Below, in pieces: positions 10,880-21,965 of a DNA stretch of 64,000 bases. Every line of letters begins with the position of its first letter. Position 1 is the stretch's first letter. Below the pieces are notes generated by a model. That model made no database searches and was not told the DNA's origin. It saw only the letters and a program-made list of their open reading frames with translations. Source of the stretch: Mesostigma viride (Eukaryota > Streptophyta > Mesostigmatophyceae > Mesostigmatales > Mesostigmataceae); NCBI GenBank assembly GCA_009746045.1, contig RPFO01000114.1, positions 547,219 through 611,218 on the forward strand. The letters run 5' to 3'. A program made the translations under genes and the position numbers.

Positions 10880-11937
10880 GTTGCAAGTGCGGCGCGGCTG
10901 ACTGCAAGTGCCCCACAAACAAGGCCAAGATGTGCTCATGTGGCGAGAAGTGTGCTTGTGGAGCGGCTAACCGGTGCGGGGACGCGTCCTGCCCGGCAGC
11001 GGCCACGTCGTCGACATGCGGATGCACCGGAACGTGCAGCTGCTCGCCGAGCTGCGCGTGTGAAAATTGTCAGTGCGCGGGCTGCCCCAAGAAGACAACC
11101 TGCAGTTGCACCGGGTCATGCAGCTGCGGCCCGAAGTGCGCCTGTGAGAACTGCACGTGCCCGGATTGCCCGGCGAAGAAATCCAAGTGCGGTTGTGCTG
11201 GCAGCTGCAGCTGTGGCCCCGTGTGCAAGTGTGAGAACTGCACGTGCGCCGACTGCCCGAACAAGAAGGCGTCCAAGTGCGGTTGTACTGGCAGCTGCAG
11301 CTGTGGCCCCGTATGCAAGTGTGAGAACTGCACGTGCGCCGACTGCCCGAACAAGAAGGCGTCCAAGTGCGGTTGTACTGGCAGCTGCAGCTGCGGCCCT
11401 GTGTGCGAGTGTGAGAACTGCACGTGTGCTGACTGCCCGAACAAGAAGGCGTCCAAGTGCGGTTGTACTGGCAGCTGCAGCTGTGGCCCTGTGTGCAAGT
11501 GTGAGAACTGCACGTGCGCCGACTGCCCGAACAAGAAGGCGTCCAAGTGCGGTTGTACTGGCAGCTGCAGCTGTGGCCCCGTATGCAAGTGTGAGAACTG
11601 CACGTGCGCCGACTGCCCAAACAAGAAGGCGTCCAAGTGCGGTTGTACTGGCAGCTGCAGCTGTGGCCCTGTGTGCAAGTGTGAGAACTGCACGTGCGCC
11701 GACTGCCCGAACAAGAAGGCGTCCAAGTGCGGTTGTACTGGCAGCTGCAGCTGTGGCCCCGTGTGCAAGTGTGAGAACTGCACGTGCGCCGACTGCCCGA
11801 ACAAGAAGGCGTCCAAGTGCGGTTGTACTGGCAGCTGCAGCTGCGGCCCCGTGTGCAAGTGTGAGAATTGCACGTGTGCCGACTGCCCAAACAAGAAGCA
11901 AGCCGCAGCAGGCTGCTCTTCCGGCTGCTGCCATTGA
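10880..11937 (+). CDS. Metallothionein-like protein with ten Cys-rich repeats
   Basis: Predicted cytosolic metal-binding protein of about 350 residues, far longer than usual metallothioneins (commonly under 100). Ten units follow one another. The last seven are nearly identical 30-residue (90-bp) repeats of the type KCGCTGSCSCGPVCKCENC then TCADCPNKKAS, with nine Cys in CxC and CxxC spacing. Three diverged units precede them, and the protein ends GCSSGCCH before TGA at 11935-11937. An intron acceptor CTTTTGCAG ends at 10879 and leaves a phase-1 entry, so the start codon is probably in an unseen upstream exon. The first in-frame ATG in this exon is at 10930. One repeat has Glu for Lys (VCECEN). 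Repeat identity at DNA level implies recent expansion or gene conversion. Confidence 0.82.
11182..11900 (+). repeat. 90-bp coding tandem repeat of the metallothionein-like gene
   Basis: TCCAAGTGCGGTTGT recurs about every 90 bp (near 11182, 11272, 11362, 11452, 11542, 11632, 11722 and 11812). Differences are mostly synonymous C/T changes. The copy number is prone to change by slippage and to collapse in assembly. Confidence 0.92.
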
Positions 11938-13300
11938 AGTTGACGATTGTTAGACTTTTCGACCAACTGTCCATTAAAGCCGCATATATATGTATATTTG
12001 TTTGTCTCCTTGATATTTGTTTGTTGCTTTCTGACGACAAGATGGTTGGGGCATGGTGCAGATGATATTTGTAACTTTCGTGTAATTTTTTTTCTAATGA
12101 GATTAGCATATAATGGCATACCCATGCGGATGACACGCAAGTACTTACTTACTATTAAAGCCGCGGTCATTGCCCGAGCATTTTTCGGATAGTAGCATCT
12201 CCAACTGTAGGGTTCAACAGTATGGATCGTTCATGAATCATGCCATCCACATTTGCATCACAACACCTTGAAATGGCCTTTTTTTTACATAAATTATGGC
12301 CCATGGCAAGTTTATTGTCAGATTGACCTAGGATTGGATCCCACCACTCCCCGGGATGTGTCTGGCTAGTGGTGGAGTAGTTGAGTCAAAATGTTAATTA
12401 AGTTTACATGGTACTCCCTGCTTAAGTTAACTCCAGATCCAAGGCCAAAACTGGCCACCTAAACCACTTGCACTTGCATAGAAACAATAGTTGATCTCAG
12501 ATTATGCTGTAACTTTGCAGTGGTGATGAATAATAGGTGTTCTGACCTTGTACAAAGTTCTACGCCATTTGGAGCCCTAGTTGGTGACGAATGCTAGCAA
12601 AATTTTGCTAGCATTTGTCATTAATGGCCATTTAAAATCAATATTTAACCCAAATAATGTCAGAATGACACCAAAACTTATTGCCATCATGCCAGCACCT
12701 GAAGCAAGGTCTCAACAAGTCATGAGCAAAAATTCAGATCATGCAGAGCCCAAAATGGTGACATTTGCCAGCAATTGTCACCATTTTTTGCTTTTTTACT
12801 CACAATTTTAACAACACTAACCACCAAAACATTCTCTAAGCTGGGGCACATCATTTAAATCTTTGCAGGCAACTCAAGAATGACTAGTACAAACAGTGTG
12901 CAAAAACTTGGTGCATGTGAATGCCTGAGTGGTGACCATTGCTAGCAGAATCCATCATGTAAGGTAGGCATTGCCAGTTGCCACAAAGCTGTGATGTGCA
13001 GTGCATGTCCATATGTATACCCCATGACACCATGCCTCTAAACTACTTGGCACATTGCAAAATGGGAAGGAAAGGTGAATAATACATGCCACATCACTAA
13101 CACAGCCATTTGAATGCTACCAACACGCACCATGCATGATATACACTACGTGTACAGTAGTAATACATGTCGAGAATATGCCGAGCGAGCATATCAAGGT
13201 GCAGTGACCCCCACGCTGGCACATGTCACCTGGCATCCACGTATGCTCACATGATATGGCATTGGCATATCCCATGTCTCCATCTCTTGCACTTTATGCG
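11938..13300. other. Metallothionein 3' flank and AT-rich intergenic DNA with two inverted repeats
   Basis: ATTAAAGCCGC occurs at 11972 and again at 12153 downstream of the stop, a possible polyadenylation context. A perfect 24-bp palindrome ATGCTAGCAAAATTTTGCTA-GCAT lies at 12591-12614. A hairpin with AATGGTGACA and TTGTCACCATT arms lies near 12753-12787. No gene is seen. Confidence 0.5.
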
Positions 13301-13305
13301 CACCA

Positions 13306-14535
13306 AGCCACCCATGCATGCAGTCGCCCACCCATGCAGCCACCTGGCCACCCACCCACACAACTGCTCACACACTCGCGCGCCCGTGCACCCAAACAGC
13401 CGCCTGTCCTCCCACCCAGTGACCCACCCACCAAGCCAGCCGCGTGCTTACCCAACTTATACTCTGATCCCCAACTTATACAACCATGCGTGCACCTAGG
13501 CACTCAACCACCTACCAACCCACTTGGACATCCACCCACCCACCAAGGCACCTGCGCGACCCACACACCAACTAGGTAATAAGCAGGCATTCCCCCATCC
13601 AATGAGCCAACCACCCAACCACCCAACCACCTAAACACCCAGCCAGCTGGCCCCATATGCACCCGTCCGGCCACCCACAGTTGACCCACCCACGCACCTA
13701 CCCACTCAACCACTCACTGCCCCCACACCCTTATACCCACTGACCCACCCACTGACCTACCCACACATGCATTTTCTCAGCCAGCACCCCGGCACCTACC
13801 TCACCCCAAACCTGCACAGCCCTTCACCCGCGATAGGTGAGTCGGCCCCAACCATAAACCCATCCACGCATCCATATCTGTGCGCCCACCCGTCCATCTA
13901 CCCGTCCCTTCGCCCACCCACCCACATCTAGTCATCTACACATCCACCAGCCACCAACCACCAATGGCCCACCCACCAACCCACCCACACACACACATCC
14001 CTACTAACCAACCAACCACCAACCCACCACCCTCAAAAACGTGCAGTTGTTTCACTCATGCATCCAACAACCCACCCACTTCAAAGTCCCAAAAGCCTAT
14101 CATCACCCAGCCACCTGGGAATCTGCCAATAACCGACCGCCCTTGCACTCATCCACCCACCATGACCAGCCAGCCACCCAGGCACCCACCCACCCTCTCC
14201 AACTGCATGTGCTCCCACCTACGCAGCCAGCCATTTACCAAGGCATCCACCCATCAGCCACCCACCTGCCATTGAACCCACCCACGCCTAGGCATCCCTT
14301 GAAGCATCTATCGCCCAAGCCTCCCACCCAAGGCTCTCTGGGCAATCAAACAACCAAACAACCAATCACCCAGCTATACAACCACCTAACCACCTAACCA
14401 CTCAACAACACAATCACCGAACCACCTAACTACCCAACACCCAAACCAGCCAGGCATGTGCCCGCCTCGCATGCCCTCACCATTGCAACACCCCATACAC
14501 GCCCCGCTCACCTAGCCAGCCACACACCCAGCCAG
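13306..14535. repeat. Degenerate CCAC/CCAACC-rich tract
   Basis: About 1.2 kb is dominated by irregular ACCCACCCACC and CCAACCACC motifs on the plus strand, with strong C over G skew. Long frames in it (for example Pro/Thr/His-rich ones) are by-products of the simple sequence. It looks like an old, decayed tetranucleotide expansion. Confidence 0.75.
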
Positions 14536-14540
14536 TCTCC

Positions 14541-16649
14541 TGCTCAACTCACGCATGAAGGCAATATCAGCCATGCATGGCCTCACCTTGCATCACTTGC
14601 ATTGCCTGGTTAATTTGCATGAGACAGCTTCCATCTCATCGTCAGCAACTGAAAAGGCTCTCTCTTCACAGTAATGAATAAGCAACAACGTTGGAACGTT
14701 CTCCCATCCCTCTTTAAAACAGTCATTAAATCAGAAAGACAAGGGCAAATCTCTGGACAAGGTGGCAATAACCACTGCACCATGCTCTTGAGAAAGCCTT
14801 AACAATCCAGCTTTCTACCCTTTTAGAAGCTACATTGCGTTAGCAACGATTCTGGGCCCTCTGGCTCGCTCACCTCGCTTAATCTGCGCTTCTTTATGGC
14901 TGCCGGGATATGCGAAGCTTGGGCCGAGCGTGTCTTGGCGAGGTCGTCTGCCCGACTCATCACATCTCGAAACCGCACTGCCGACTAATAAAAACGATGC
15001 CCCACTTTGCCTTTTGTATCTGGCGTCAAAAGAACAATGAACTCGCTTGGAAAACACTGTCGCAAAGAGCTTCCTACAGGCATTATAAGCAATTTTCGCG
15101 GCTTTTACCGCACTTACTGCACATCCGGAAGACCATTAGCGGCCTTAGCGCGGAATCTTGGGCACGCCATATCTTCTGCTGGCTCATTGCCGCAGGCTGG
15201 CAGTATAGTAAGGTCGGGCATAGCCTAAAGATCTGATTATCTGACGACAAAGATATGCATTGCATGAAGCAAGAAACAGACGGATTTCGCACCCACGTAT
15301 TTATTCACGCCAATGCCGGACAATTAAAAGCGAAACTCAAAAAACGAAAACACTAACGTTTTCGGGAATATTATAACGAACAAGCTGAGCTATCGTGCCG
15401 GGATTTTCGTTTCCTCCCGTATCCAGGACCTTGAGACACGTACCACCGAGAAATCCGGTTTTCGCGAAAAACTGGTCCGCTGTGAAAAAAACTTTTTGTC
15501 CCGTTCAATGCCCGCGTCGCAATAACAGCGTATACAAGTCCAAAATTATTCCATGGATTGGCCGTGATGTAAGCTTCGTTTTGACACCTCGGGCGGCTGC
15601 AATGACGCAAGTTTCAGAACGCTAGCTCATGCTCGACCGCCATGGGTGTTTTCGTCGTTTTCGTCTCTGGTGTCGCGGGAAAAATCTAGATCTCGGACGA
15701 ATTCCGGACAACAATTTATGTAAAAATTTGGCGGGGCTCGCGGTGTTGTGAATATTTCATAAACCTTTTTATTGTTTGTTACCATCTGTCTCCCTTCATG
15801 CAGGTCTTCCTACAGATAGCCACGCGGCTCTCGCGGTCTTCACATCTTTCCTCTCAGACAACTACCCTAGTCCTTCCACGACGTTAGAACGCCATTAATT
15901 AATTAATTAATTAATTAGACTCGTGCTCCCGTTGGGGAGTCACGGAGCATTAACCCCGATGGATCGATGGATGGATGGGTGCAAACATTCCTACCGGTCT
16001 AATCTATCTACATTGGCTACATACTACATCTATCTAACAACATTCGAACGCCATGCGTCCAGGAATAGTTGTCTCAGGAATAGTTTGTAGGCTTTAGCGG
16101 GTTTCACAGGACTTGCATTAATTAATTAGGAACATAGCTCAATTGGGAGTAAATGTAGCACATATCCCAGAGAAGGGGCATATGGCTTTAAATAATACAT
16201 TCTAAGCTACTTCCTGCAAGGGTGGGAATGTAAACGACACTTGCTCGGGGAGCACCAGGGCACCTGCACCCCGCGGCCCACGATCTATCAAGCTCAACCC
16301 AGCTAAGGGGAGCCTGTCATGGGGAGGGAAGATCAGCATGGCTATACAAAAGGCTGGTTGTCTCCTTGATACAAAAGCTAAGGCATGGCCGGCTTCTCAG
16401 CAGAGAGTGGCTCTCTGCATGCGTAGTCACAGCATAACTACAAAATAAAGCTAGGAATCATCTGGTGTGTGGCGCGTCATGGGCACACATGTACATGCAC
16501 GACTAGTTAATGTTCATAAGTCAGCTGGTATAGTGCCTGTAGTAGGCGGGCAGGTTTTTCCGCGGACCGGCACTGAACGCAAATGGTTTCCACCTTTGCG
16601 GCGTGCCAAATCAGAATGTACAAGGCCATTGTCTAACTATTATACATAA
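14541..16649. other. No recognisable gene; simple repeats
   Basis: (TTAA)n occurs at about 15895-15917 and (GATG)n at 15958-15978. Between 14830 and 15650 several short frames occur without codon bias. No family was recognised. Confidence 0.45.
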
Positions 16650-17315
16650 CTACTGCTGTATTCCCCTAATCTGGGGCGTCTGGAGTCGCTGGGGCCGCGG
16701 TGGTCGCTGGGGTTGCGTGCCAGGGCTTGTGGCCGACGTAGATGGCCGCCCCCTTCCAGTACCGACCGGCTGTCCCGCCTTGGTCTGCCAGAGCTGGAGG
16801 TAGGTCGGCCATAGCTCCCGTCGCCGTTGTTGCTGCGTCAGGGTCAAGCCATCGTCCACGGTGAAGGGAGTGTTCTCGAGCCGCTTGCGGCGTCTGAGAA
16901 ACGAAATATTGTCCGCTGGGCTCTTAAAGATGAGAAGAAGCGGGGGCGCCCCTGCCTTACCCCGCGCGCGGGGAAGGCGGTGGGCGACAAGCTTAATCTC
17001 ACCAAGAAGGCCCATGCGATCAAGGATTTTGCTCTCAAACGTACGTGCAAGCTTCTCGGAATTCTCACCTTCCTCCATGTCGAAGTTCTTGAGTATGGCG
17101 TTAAGGCTGCGCTTGGCGAGCTCGGCCTCCTCGCGGAGGTCGAGCTTCTGCTGCTGGAGCTGTGCTGCAACGGCGGAGGTGGTGGAGGTGGTGTGTTGCT
17201 TAAGCATGTCCGCCCAGGTCTGCCGGTGGGGGGAGAATCGCCAGCCGGGCCAGCGAGGGCTGGCTGGGCGTCCCCAACATCTACTGCTCCAATTTTGGTA
17301 CTTTTGAAATTCCAT
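16650..17315 (-). pseudogene. Orphan LINE ORF1-like protein fragment
   Basis: The minus-strand frame codes a Gln/Leu/Glu-rich helical segment (AVAAQLQQQKLDLREEAE) likely to form a coiled coil. An RRM-like stretch with LLLIFKSPADNISFLRRRKR follows, then DGLTLTQQQRRRELWPTYL. This order (coiled coil, RNA-binding fold, a TxxQQxxRRxLWP motif) matches ORF1 proteins of L1-type non-LTR elements in many algae and animals. No endonuclease or reverse transcriptase frame follows downstream, and the 5' end (about 17315) has no clear start. It is most likely a truncated relic, though a domesticated ORF1 is possible. Confidence 0.5.
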
Positions 17316-17917
17316 GCCTGGAGCGCAAAGTTTGCAATATATGTGCCGTTTGTAGCTCTAGCTCTATAATAACCTGACCAACCCCGCATTCCTCAAAGTA
17401 GCACTTGTTGCCTATTCTCATTATGCGAATCACATGATTAGGATGTGCTTCATGATTGCTATTGCTCGAGATTCAATTAAGAATGATTGACATCAATAAA
17501 TGATGAACCAAATAAACCAAATTAGGCCACTTGACAAGTTCATGATCCATTTAAATTGTACAATTAAGCGATTAATTAATTCATAAATCATACATTACAT
17601 GGGATACCCCCGTCGACGAGCTAGTGGTACGTACAATGAAACATTTGAGTTTGTAACATGTCTCCATGGATATATACATGTATGCTGGACCTCGCGCATC
17701 TCAGCCCTCTAAGAAATGTTATTTGAACTCAGGTCTAGATCTAAATATATACATGATCTGGATAATATTATACACTTCCTTAAAAGAGCATGAATCGAGC
17801 TTTACAATTCAGGACAAGGAACTCGTTTGCAAATCACGGCTGAAAGGCAAGTGCTCACAACGAAGCACGTGCTCTCAAGGCTGTCCACCTCGTCCAACCA
17901 AGCCCGGGCGAGCTGGC
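17316..17917. other. AT-rich spacer
   Basis: This spacer lies between two minus-strand transposon-derived genes. Only AT-rich sequence is seen, with TTAATTAATTCATAAAT near 17571-17587. Confidence 0.4.
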
Positions 17918-20900
17918 CTACTCAACAGGTCTCTTCTTGGCCAAGTTCGTGAGCCGTTTCTCGACGTCTGTCGGAATGGTCAAGATGGCCTGGCGATTGT
18001 TAGCTGGGTTGACAACAATGGTGTGTTCGAACCCCGCGTCCATGCACAGGTAGCAATTGACCAAGTTTGGCTGTTCAGCTTGCGCATCGGCGTCCATTTT
18101 GAACATCGTCGCCATACCCGGAAATCTGTCCCAGTAGCGCACCCCCACCACCCATTGTCCCTTACGGAACAACTCCCTATCGACCTTGCCGTTTCTGTCG
18201 GCCACTCGCCTCACGAAAGTAGCGGCCACCTGATAAGGCTCCTGCAAGACTTCCGCTAGCCAATATGGATGATCTGGATCGTGGGACTCATCACCAGAGT
18301 AGGACTCGACGGCAAAAATGTCTCGCAGCTTCAGTCTCCTTCCCATCATCGTCCTCTCTGCCTGTAGTCTGTTCAGTCGCGTCCCTGCGTGCCCCCCTTG
18401 TCCGTTTGGGTTCCTTTGCACTGGCTCCCCCAGTTTGTGGAGCTTCATCCGAGCACCTCCCACATTCCAGCCGTCCATGTCGGTCCACTCCTTTCGACAA
18501 TCCCACCACCTTTCCTCGGCGCACGCACCGCCACAATAGCAGGAATACTGGCGCAGCATTAAGCGCGTCACATTCGACTTGTCCATGCGCCACCAGTGCG
18601 CCTTCTTCACTCCTTTGATTTCGCCGCGCCCTGGGCTGTAAGGAAGCACCTGCGCGTCGAAGACAAGATTTGCACAAGGGAAAGTTGAAGTTACGAGACC
18701 ATCGAGCTAGTTGTGTTTTATTAAGCACTCCTGATCGCCAGGACTCCAAGAACGCCCTAGAAACGACGGCCGGCGTAACTATTCCCTGAACGAGGACTGT
18801 ACACTTAATTACCTCGGGGAACTCGAAGAAGTTACGCCTGGTCGTTGTGGTCCCGCCCACCGCCCCCGACGCCAGATTCTCCACCAACTGGGCGGCCGTC
18901 TGTTTGTCCTGGTTCTCTTCCCTGATGTGCCACCTCCTCAACATGCACTTCACAGTCCCACCAGCTCCATCCACCTCCCCCTTTCCGTGCTGCTCCCCAA
19001 AGTAATTCCACTCAAATGACTCCAGGTGCGGATCCTCCGTCAGCAGCCGGGCCACTTCCGCGATCACATTCCTTGACTTGAACTGCATGGAGCAATTGTC
19101 CGACCACCCAATGAAGCGCTTCACCTCTACCCCTTCTGACCGTAGTGTCGCCAGGATTTTGAGGATAGCAAAACGGAGGGCCCGCCCGTCCCTTTTCATT
19201 CCGCCCTGTCCGATGAAGTGAAACTCCCTTCTCACGACCTTTCCCGACGCTGGATCCAAGTAGCGCACGATCCAGGGCATAAGGACGAATGTGACTGGAT
19301 GCCAATACTGTGCTTGGAGATTGTGATAGGTGTAAGACTGGTAGTTCTCGGCGTAATCTGTGTGGCATACAAGGTCCCCCACCCGCATCCTTGAGAGACA
19401 TTCCTTGGAGGCGTCCGCTTGCCACCACGCGTTGAAGCAATGCTGGATGAAGTCCGGCCACTTGTCCACAATTGCCTCCTTTAGCTCCGTTGGTGTGGAC
19501 TTGACGTCGACTTGCGTCAATCGCTGCCCACCAGCCTTTGCGATCTCGTCACAGTCGTCCTGCATATGCGCAGTGTGCACATACAGAAAAGACATCAACT
19601 TCGACCCACCAATGACCTGTAGAAAGAAAAAAGACAGGACCTCAGGAAAAATTGAAAAAGAAACGCCTTGGGGCGCAACCACTCCACTAAAAATTACCTC
19701 TGGCCCAAGAACTTCAGGAAACATTGCAAAAGAAACGCCTTGGGGCGCAACCACTCCACTAAAAATTACCTCTGGCCCAAGAACCGCACCCGGCGGCACA
19801 TCCTGCATCTCGTATCTGGTCCATGAAATCAGGTGGTTGGAAGCCTCCTCCCGTTCGCATAACATGAAGTTCCGAATTCCACACTTGGGAGCCAGGCAAG
19901 TGCCCAACACACAAGCCTTACGCCGGATCGAGCAAACCCCCAACTCCTCGCCCAGGTCATGATCGGGCACCCCTTCCTCGTCGTCCAGCACCCTCCCATG
20001 CATGGGCAGATCCTCAAGTTCGCCCTGAAAAGGCTGAACCTGCGGCCGCGACGACCCCACAGACGACCTCGAACCTCCCCCCTCCCTCATCCCCTCCACC
20101 TCACAAGTAAACTTGTTCACCCACTCTGTCGTGTGAGTGGCTTTGAAAATGGAACATGTGGGCACGGACGACCCCACGTCGAGCTGGCTACCATGATCGC
20201 ACGCGTGGCATTCAGGTCCGCACTCGCATCTGGCATGAAAAGTTGCACGAAATTTGGCCAACCCCCCAACCATGGACTGCATGGTAGTGTGGTGCTGGCA
20301 TGCGCACAAGTTCCGCATTTTCCACCGCCCCTTGACGCATGCGGGCATATGCTTGCAAAAAGTAGTGTATCCCACATGAACTGTGCTCTTCTGATTCGTG
20401 CGTAGCATTGACATCCCTGCCTCCGTCTCCAAAATCACCTGATTTCCCCCCCTCACACCCTCCTCTCCCTCCCCCCCCCCCCCTCCCTACTGTCCATCCG
20501 CCGCGGTGGCTTCAACTCCGGATGGCGGGAAATGAACACTTCGTAAATCTTCGACTTGGAGACAGTATAGTAGCGCGCACCCTCCGAAAACGCTAGTGTA
20601 TGTTTGTAATCCTTTCTGGTCCATTCACAATGAACATCCTTCATGTTCGGAGACGCCCGCGTCAAGTTATCATCCCTCCAGCACGCTTGTATCAGGGCAA
20701 TGACTTCCGTCGGAAGCTCGTTTTCCTCTCCTCCTCTCTGGCGCACTCATCAAAAGGTCGTCCTCCCCTTCTTCCATTCCATCCCTGTGACCCCGAACAG
20801 TTGCGACAAAGCGCCTGTCAATCCCGAACGCGCGCTCCACAATCCTGTCCGGGACGCCCTCCATTGCCTTCGTAACAAGTCCACACAAGGCCCACCTAAG

Positions 20901-21401
20901 CCCACGATCCTTCTCAGATGTTCCCAAGTCGCCAAAAGCCTTCTTGATGTTATCCCGAAGAGATTCCGCCCAACTTTCAGGAAGCCCGTCGTCACAGTTC
21001 TTCCTCTTCTTAATGCCGTTGCTCTCCGCCACCATGGCATTTAGTCTTGAAGCTGCGCAAGACAGAACCTCCGCGCTCATCTCTGGCGTCCTGTGGTTGT
21101 TTGCTTTCACGCGTTCCGCCATGATAGGAAAGATGTCATTGGCAATTTTGTACCCCTTGTTCTCGATGTACTTGTCGCTCCAGAGACCGCGAAGTGCAGG
21201 CTCCCGGTCGTCATTGGACAAGGGACGCGAACCGTCGGAAACGGCCCCCCGCCCCGATCGCGCCATCAGACTTTGGTCAGACGGCAGCTGATTTTTTTCG
21301 CCTCTTAATCCCGCGGCACCGAAAGCCCTGAGGATGAGTAATGATAAATAATCACCATTAAAGACACGACGAAAACGATGGGCATCAAACAAGAACGACA
21401 A
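17918..21401 (-). pseudogene. DDE-type transposase-like gene, multi-exon, probably frameshifted
   Basis: Transcript order: 21401 (or ATG at 21266) to about 20745, then about 20746-20490, then 20456-19770, 19616-18813 and 18649-17918. Two GT-AG introns are clear: 19617-19769 (CCAGAG|GTAATT, TTCTACAG|GTCATT) and 18650-18812 (CCCGAG|GTAATT, GCGCAG|GTGCTT). Motifs resemble a widespread RNase H-fold transposase family: CHTDYAENY, then GWSDNCSMQFKSRN, then GEQHGKGEVDGAGGTVK, giving Asp, Asp and Asp/Glu candidates for the catalytic triad. A Cys/His cluster (CKHMPAC, CACQHH, CECGPECHACDH) precedes it, and SCYCGGACAEERWWDC follows. The first three segments are in different frames: near 20745 no intron explains the shift, and near 20470-20490 a 13-base C run or a 52-bp intron of the wrong phase intervenes. 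These may be true mutations or homopolymer errors. I cannot name the superfamily. Confidence 0.6.
19620..19791 (-). repeat. 72-bp tandem duplication spanning a 5' splice site
   Basis: CTTGGGCCAGAG|GTAATTTTTA occurs twice, with donors at 19769 and 19697, so the intron can be 153 or 81 bp long. Both lengths and the 72-bp unit are multiples of three and contain no stop in the host frame. Retention would therefore only add GPEVIFSGVVAPQGVSF-like repeats. Confidence 0.8.
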
Positions 21402-21404
21402 GCG

Positions 21405-21965
21405 TCATTAATAACGCCGGCCGGCGCAACTGGATACATGTAAACCATACAAAAGTGATTTTATGAAACACATACAGTTTGTCATTAATAACGACGGCCG
21501 GCGTAACTCGGGCGCAATTAAAAACCATTAAGAAGCAACTCAGGATATGCAGGCAGAAATCCTTCAGGTGTAAAAAAGATGTACAAACACACTTTTGGTA
21601 ATGGGGCCTGATTGCGCAACTGCAAGATACCATTGGAAACGCCGGCCGGCGCAACTGGATGCATGTAAACCATACAAAAGTGATTTGCACAAAACCCCTA
21701 CAATTTGTCATGAGTAACGACGGCCGGCGTAACTCGGTTGCATTTGAAAACCACAAAGAAGCAACTCAGGTAGTGAAGGCGGAAATCCCAGAGGTGATAA
21801 AATGTTTACCAACACAAAATGTTGATAAGCGTGCAAGCTTTTGCAAGTGCGCGCAAGATACCATTGGAAACGCCGGCCGGCGCAACTGGAACACCAAAAC
21901 AAAAAACTTGATTTGCACGAAACCCATTCAGTTCGTCATGGATAACGACGGCCGGCGCAACTTCA
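21405..21965. repeat. Tandem repeat with GCCGGCCGGC cores upstream of the transposase-like gene
   Basis: The core AACG(C/A)CGGCCGGCG(C/T)AACT occurs near 21416, 21490, 21641, 21719, 21869 and 21948, with alternating spacings of about 75 and 150 bp. This is a tandem dimer of about 228 bp. Between the cores lie AT-rich segments with CATACAAAAGTGATTT. The same core occurs once more near 18760 inside an intron of the gene. Confidence 0.8.

Noticed and set aside
10841-12170. Long Ala/Arg-rich and Gln/His-rich frames overlapping the metallothionein
   Set aside because: Shadow frames of the 90-bp repeat; only the Cys frame shows a meaningful, conserved motif.
13167-14397. Pro/Thr/His-rich frames
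   Set aside because: Explained by the CCAC-rich simple sequence.
20438-20491. A 52-bp intron joining two transposase segments
   Set aside because: GTAGGG and ATCAG borders exist, but the phase does not match the downstream frame; a homopolymer indel explains it better.
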